Positions 60,339-64,000 of a stretch of 64,000 nucleotides of DNA are shown one piece after another; the first letter of the stretch is position 1, and every line of letters starts with the position of its first letter. The position numbers and the translations under genes are program-made. The DNA is from Glycomyces tenuis DSM 44171 (GTDB lineage Bacteria; Actinomycetota; Actinomycetes; Mycobacteriales; Micromonosporaceae), in contig NZ_ATYW01000003.1 of the NCBI RefSeq assembly GCF_000427885.1, positions 1 through 64,000 of the forward strand, read 5' to 3'. The notes beneath the pieces were generated by a model. It had not been told where the DNA came from and made no database searches. It saw only the letters and a program-made list of their open reading frames with translations.

Positions 60339-62546
60339 CTACAGGACCTCGGCACCGGGAAAGACCGGTTTGTCGGGGGCCACAATGCCCAGTCGCTTCG
60401 TGGCGCGCGTCAACGCGACATAGAGATTCCTCAGGCTCGCCTCCGCGATGGCGTCGGGATCGACGACGATGACGCTGTCGAACTCGAGGCCCTTGGCCTG
60501 CCTGACGGTCAGGACCGACGCGGTGTCGATCCAGGCGAGCTCGGCGGCCATCGCGGGAGTGGTGACGATGGCCACGCTGCCCTCGCCGGCCCTCGCCTCG
60601 TGGGCGGCCAGCTCGGCGACCCGCTCGGGCAGGCGCTCCTGGACGATCTCCAGCCACGGCTCGCTGCCCGAGGCCCGGACCGGTCTGGGCCGGGGGGCCT
60701 CGGCGTCGATGGCGTCGAGCACCCGCGAGGCGACGGCCATGACCTCGGCCGGGGTGCGGTAGGAGACGGTGAGCTGCTCGGCCCGCCAGCTCAGCTCCGA
60801 GGCGTCGAAGACCTCGGCCCAGCTGTGCGGCGCGGCCGCGTTCCCCGACTGGGCGAGGTCCCCGGCGACGGTGAAGGACCTGGCGACGCAGCGGCGCAGC
60901 AGCGCGCGCCACACCATCGGCGACAGCTCCTGCGCCTCGTCGACGATGACGTGCCCGAAGATCCAGCGGCGGTCGGCGGCGGCCCGCTCGGCCACCGAGA
61001 CGAACCGCCGGTCGACCTGCCGCTCGCCGAGCCAGGCCGCGTCGATCACGTCGGTGGCCTGGAGGATCTCCGACTCCTCGTCCTCGAAGTCGAAGGAGGC
61101 CGAGCCCGAGGCGATCGACAGGACGTCCTCGGCGTAGGCGAGCTGCTCCTCGTCGAGCGAGGCGCCGCGGTCGCGCTCGGCCTCGCCGAGGTGCTCGGCG
61201 GCCTCGTCGAGCAGTGCGATGTCGGCCTCGCTCCAGCCGCCGGGCTCGCGCCTGAGCAGGCGGCGCTCCTCCTTGCCGAGGACGGCGGCGGCCGAGGCCA
61301 GCAGCGCGGGGGAGGCGAAGAGGTCCTCGAGGAGCTCGGTGGGCGTCAGCTCGGGCCACAGCCGCTCGATCTCGCCGCGGATGACCGGGTCGGTGGCGAT
61401 CTCGGCGGCGAAGGTGGCGCGGTCCTCGAGGCCGAGCAGGTTCTCCCCGCCGAGCGGGTCCTCGCCGATGATGTCGGCGTACTGCATGGCCAGGTCGGCG
61501 ATGACGCGCTTGTGGAAGGTCTCGCGGGCCTCGTTGTGCGCCAGGCCCGTCTCGCGGGCGGCGTCGCGCGCGGAGGTGATCTTCTCGGGCCGCAGCCACA
61601 GCGTGTGGCCCTCGTAGTGGACCGGCTGCGGGTCCCTGGGCACGATCTGGCGGTCGGCGACGGCGCTGGCGATGACCCCGGCCATGACGGCGCGGCCCTT
61701 GACGGCGGCGACGGCCTCGGACTCGGGCCGCTCGGGGACGATGCCGGGGAACAGCTGGGCGGGGGTGCGCAGCAGCACGTCGGTCTCGGCCAGGCCCGGC
61801 AGGACCTCGGAGATGTAGCGCAGGAACTGGGCGCCGGGGCCGATGATGAGCACGCCGCGGCGCTGGAGCTGCTCGCGGTGCTCGTAGAGCAGGTAGGCGG
61901 CGCGGTGGAGGGCGACGGCGGTCTTGCCGGTGCCGGGGGCGCCGTCGACGATCATGATCCCTTCGAGGGGCGCGCGGATGATGCGGTCCTGCTCGGCCTG
62001 GATGGTGGCGACGATGTCCCGCATGCGCCCGGTGCGGGCGGCGTCGAGGGCGGCCATGAGCGCGCCCTCGGAGCCGATCGTGGAACCGGAGCCGTCGGCG
62101 CTGTCGAGGTCGAGGACCTCGTCGTTGAGCGAGGCGATGCGCCGGCCCTTGGTGTGGAGGTGGCGGCGGCGCCTCACGCCGGCGGGGGAGGCGGCGGTGG
62201 CCAGGTAGAAGCGCCTGCCCGCCTCCGAGCGCCAGTCGACCAGCAGCTGCTCGCCGCCCTCGTCGTGGAGCCCGATGCGCCCGAGGTACATGGGGCGGTC
62301 CGAGGCGAGGTAGTCGAGGCGGCCGAAGCACAGCCCCTCCTCGACGGCGTCGAGCTGGGCGATGCGGCGGCGGTGGAAGTGGGACTCGGCGTCGCGCTGC
62401 GAGAGCTCCTGCTCGTTCTCCACATGCTTGCGGCGCGACTCGTCGAGCCGGGCCTCGGCCGCGTCCCGGATCTCGTCGAGCCGGGCGTAGAGGCGGTCGA
62501 GGCGCGTTTGCTCGGTCTCGATCGCGGGAATCATGGGAGCGGACAC
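60339..62546 (-). CDS. helD: HelD-like superfamily 1 helicase (UvrD-related)
   Basis: A 735-residue ATPase with an N-terminal coiled coil (about 8-60, EIRDAAEARLDESRRKHVENEQEL region) as in HelD proteins that pull RNA polymerase off DNA. It has Walker A DGAPGTGKTAVAL, Walker B VIVDEAQELSP, motif IV/V VSYRTPAEV and VLTVRQAKGLEFDSVIVVDP, and motif VI YVALTRATKRL. GTG start with GAGGAG 4 nt upstream. It is upstream of the PASTA kinase on the same strand, 59 bp apart. The 299-nt gap before it holds no rifampicin-associated element that I can see. Confidence 0.9.
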   Translation of the reverse strand: MSAPMIPAIETEQTRLDRLYARLDEIRDAAEARLDESRRKHVENEQELSQRDAESHFHRRRIAQLDAVEEGLCFGRLDYLASDRPMYLGRIGLHDEGGEQLLVDWRSEAGRRFYLATAASPAGVRRRRHLHTKGRRIASLNDEVLDLDSADGSGSTIGSEGALMAALDAARTGRMRDIVATIQAEQDRIIRAPLEGIMIVDGAPGTGKTAVALHRAAYLLYEHREQLQRRGVLIIGPGAQFLRYISEVLPGLAETDVLLRTPAQLFPGIVPERPESEAVAAVKGRAVMAGVIASAVADRQIVPRDPQPVHYEGHTLWLRPEKITSARDAARETGLAHNEARETFHKRVIADLAMQYADIIGEDPLGGENLLGLEDRATFAAEIATDPVIRGEIERLWPELTPTELLEDLFASPALLASAAAVLGKEERRLLRREPGGWSEADIALLDEAAEHLGEAERDRGASLDEEQLAYAEDVLSIASGSASFDFEDEESEILQATDVIDAAWLGERQVDRRFVSVAERAAADRRWIFGHVIVDEAQELSPMVWRALLRRCVARSFTVAGDLAQSGNAAAPHSWAEVFDASELSWRAEQLTVSYRTPAEVMAVASRVLDAIDAEAPRPRPVRASGSEPWLEIVQERLPERVAELAAHEARAGEGSVAIVTTPAMAAELAWIDTASVLTVRQAKGLEFDSVIVVDPDAIAEASLRNLYVALTRATKRLGIVAPDKPVFPGAEVL

Positions 62547-62767
62547 AGATCTCCTCGGGTGCGGAACGGGATGAATGCCTGCGAATGCGACGCGCAGAGT
62601 GTTCGGATTTCAATGACGCAACAGAAAATCATACCGCCGCGGTCGCCGATCGTCTCCGGTCGGAGCCGCTCTGAGCGGGTCGATTCGGCTGAGGCGGGCC
62701 GTCTTCTGGAAACGGACGCGGGCGTCTTTTGGTGAGTGGAGACTTATAACACGCTGATAACGGTTCC

Positions 62768-62797
62768 TTGACCGGGCTTTAACGGTGCGGATACCGT
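62768..62797 (+). promoter_or_regulatory. Promoter of the symporter gene with dyad over the -10
   Basis: TTGACC (62768-62773), an 18-bp spacer and TACCGT (62792-62797) form a promoter. ACGGT-GCGGAT-ACCGT is an inverted repeat covering the -10 and may be an operator. The 5' leader would be about 40 nt. Confidence 0.5.
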
Positions 62798-62845
62798 GAA
62801 GCAAAATGTGAGTGCCTTCACAGTGCGTGACTGGAGAGATGCAAA

Positions 62846-64000
62846 ATGATAAGAGAGAACTGGGGGACGAGAGTCGGGTTCATCCTGGCCGCCATCGGCT
62901 CGGCGGTCGGACTCGGCAACATCTGGCGCTTCCCCGGCGTCGCCTACGAGAGCGGCGGCGGCGCCTTCCTCGTGCCCTACCTCGTGGCGCTGCTGACGGC
63001 GGGGATCCCGCTGCTCATCATGGAGTTCACGATCGGGCGCCGCTTCAAGGGCTCGGCGCCGGTCGCGCTGCGCCGCTTGAACAAGAACGCCGAGGCCATC
63101 GGCTGGTGGCAGGTGGCGATCTCCATGGTCATCGCGGTCTACTACGCCGCGATCATCGCCTGGGCGGCCTGGTACGGGTACTTCTCGATCAGCCAGGAAT
63201 GGGGCGGTGACCCGGCCACCTTCCTGATGGAGGACTTCCTGCAGAACGACGGGACGCTGGACACCTTCTCGAACTGGCTGCCCGGCATCGGCCTGGTCAT
63301 GGTCGTCATCTGGCTGGTGACCCTGTTCATCATCGGCGCCGGCGTCCGCAAGGGCATCGAGACGGCCAGCAAGATCTTCATCCCGCTGCTGGTGGTCATG
63401 TTCGGCGTGCTCGTGGTCCAGGCCCTGACCCTGGACGGCGCGGCCGAGGGCCTGAACGCCTTCTTCACCCCCGACTGGGAGGCCGTGGCGGAACCGCGGG
63501 TCTGGCTCGCCGCCTACGGCCAGATCTTCTTCTCGCTGTCGATCGGCTTCGGCATCATGATCACCTACGCCTCCTACCTCAAGCGCAAGTCCGACATCAC
63601 GACCTCGGCGTTCACCGTCGGGTTCGCGAACTCCTCGTTCGAGATCCTGGCCGGAATCGGCGTGTTCGCCGTGCTCGGATTCATGGCCCTCGAATCCGGT
63701 GTCCCGATCGCCGAGCAGTCGCTCACCGGCGTCGGACTGGCGTTCGTCGCCTTCCCCACCATCATCAACACACTGCCGTTCGCGCAGGGGCTGTTCGGCA
63801 TCCTGTTCTTCGGCTCGCTCGTGCTGGCCGGATGGACCTCGCTGATCAGCATCGTCCAGGTGCCGGTCGCGGCCGTCGAGGACCGCTTCGGCGTCAGCCG
63901 CCTCAAGGCCACGCTGTTCGTCGGCGGCGGCATCGCCGTCGTCTCGACCCTCCTGCTGCCCACCACGAGCGGCCTGATGCGGCTGGACATGTCCGACTAC
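62846..64000 (+). CDS. Sodium:neurotransmitter symporter family transporter (partial, cut by the edge)
   Basis: The first 385 codons of an SNF/NSS transporter. TM1 has the hallmark AIGSAVGLGNIWRFPGVAYESGG (with the unwound sodium/substrate site), followed by FLVPYLVALLTAGIPLL and later TM6-like SLSIGFGIMITYASY. About nine TM segments are visible, so two or three are missing beyond the window. GGAGAG lies 8 nt before the ATG. Bacterial members import amino acids with sodium; the substrate here is unknown. Confidence 0.92.
   Translation, partial: MIRENWGTRVGFILAAIGSAVGLGNIWRFPGVAYESGGGAFLVPYLVALLTAGIPLLIMEFTIGRRFKGSAPVALRRLNKNAEAIGWWQVAISMVIAVYYAAIIAWAAWYGYFSISQEWGGDPATFLMEDFLQNDGTLDTFSNWLPGIGLVMVVIWLVTLFIIGAGVRKGIETASKIFIPLLVVMFGVLVVQALTLDGAAEGLNAFFTPDWEAVAEPRVWLAAYGQIFFSLSIGFGIMITYASYLKRKSDITTSAFTVGFANSSFEILAGIGVFAVLGFMALESGVPIAEQSLTGVGLAFVAFPTIINTLPFAQGLFGILFFGSLVLAGWTSLISIVQVPVAAVEDRFGVSRLKATLFVGGGIAVVSTLLLPTTSGLMRLDMSDY

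Noticed and set aside
58477..62613. A single 1378-codon frame covering kinase and helicase region on the minus strand
   Set aside because: Only its last 600 codons are the PASTA kinase; the rest overlaps the helicase gene in another frame and has shadow-frame composition.
62547..62845. A rifampicin-associated element upstream of the HelD-like gene
   Set aside because: I looked for the GGGGCTT...AAGCCCC type dyad and saw none on either strand.

Overview
This 64 kb window is chromosomal DNA of a high-GC actinobacterium (about 70 percent GC by eye). GTG and TTG starts are common, genes are dense, and many genes seem to be transcribed without a leader. The gene order dxr, M50 protease, ispG, map, rimP, nusA, ylxR, infB, DUF503, rbfA, truB is a known actinobacterial backbone. 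The order ettA, thioesterase, glbO, HNH nuclease, small membrane protein, DUF5130, pepN, rpiB resembles, from memory, the M. tuberculosis Rv2465c to Rv2477c region. A Glycomycetaceae or Micromonosporaceae-like organism is plausible, but I cannot fix the genus. There is no rRNA, no convincing tRNA, no insertion sequence and no CRISPR array.

Layout. 1-7.4 kb: a tandem repeat and terminator, a secreted SH3-like protein, a divergent TetR/MMPL exporter pair with operators over a near-consensus promoter, and a sugar ABC operon without its own ATPase behind a LacI-type operator. 7.4-14.2 kb: purU, then the isoprenoid and envelope genes dxr, rseP-like and ispG, a small membrane protein, a structured non-coding stretch, and map. 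14.3-19.4 kb (minus strand): a PadR-controlled ABC exporter of the FtsX/MacB type and a lipoprotein plus ferritin-like pair. 19.4-24.4 kb: rimP-nusA-ylxR-infB. 24.4-29.0 kb: an accessory block (methyltransferase, FitAB/VapBC-type toxin-antitoxin, two-component system, membrane protein) that separates infB from its usual neighbours DUF503 and rbfA.

29.2-35.5 kb: DUF503, rbfA, MATE exporter, a 37-residue basic microprotein, truB, an AraC-type regulator whose frame has no stop before truB, a mycothiol-reductase-like protein, DUF3145, and a lower-GC interval with an orphan gene bracketed by terminators. 35.6-41.5 kb: a receptor kinase with an FN3 ectodomain, then trehalose metabolism (an OtsB-GH15 fusion and OtsA). 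41.6-55.4 kb: the ettA to rpiB block, with MscS, HNH and DUF1015 genes. 55.4-62.5 kb: a small membrane protein, a second kinase (DFT instead of DFG), pyrE, a PASTA-domain kinase of the PknB type and a HelD-like helicase. The right edge cuts a sodium:neurotransmitter-type symporter.

Three themes recur. Translation and ribosome-biogenesis genes form the core. Three Ser/Thr kinases suggest strong phospho-signalling. Many genes carry a -10 hexamer 6-7 nt before the start codon, which implies leaderless mRNAs. Two loci show short tandem duplications of a gene's 3' end between the stop codon and the terminator hairpin.
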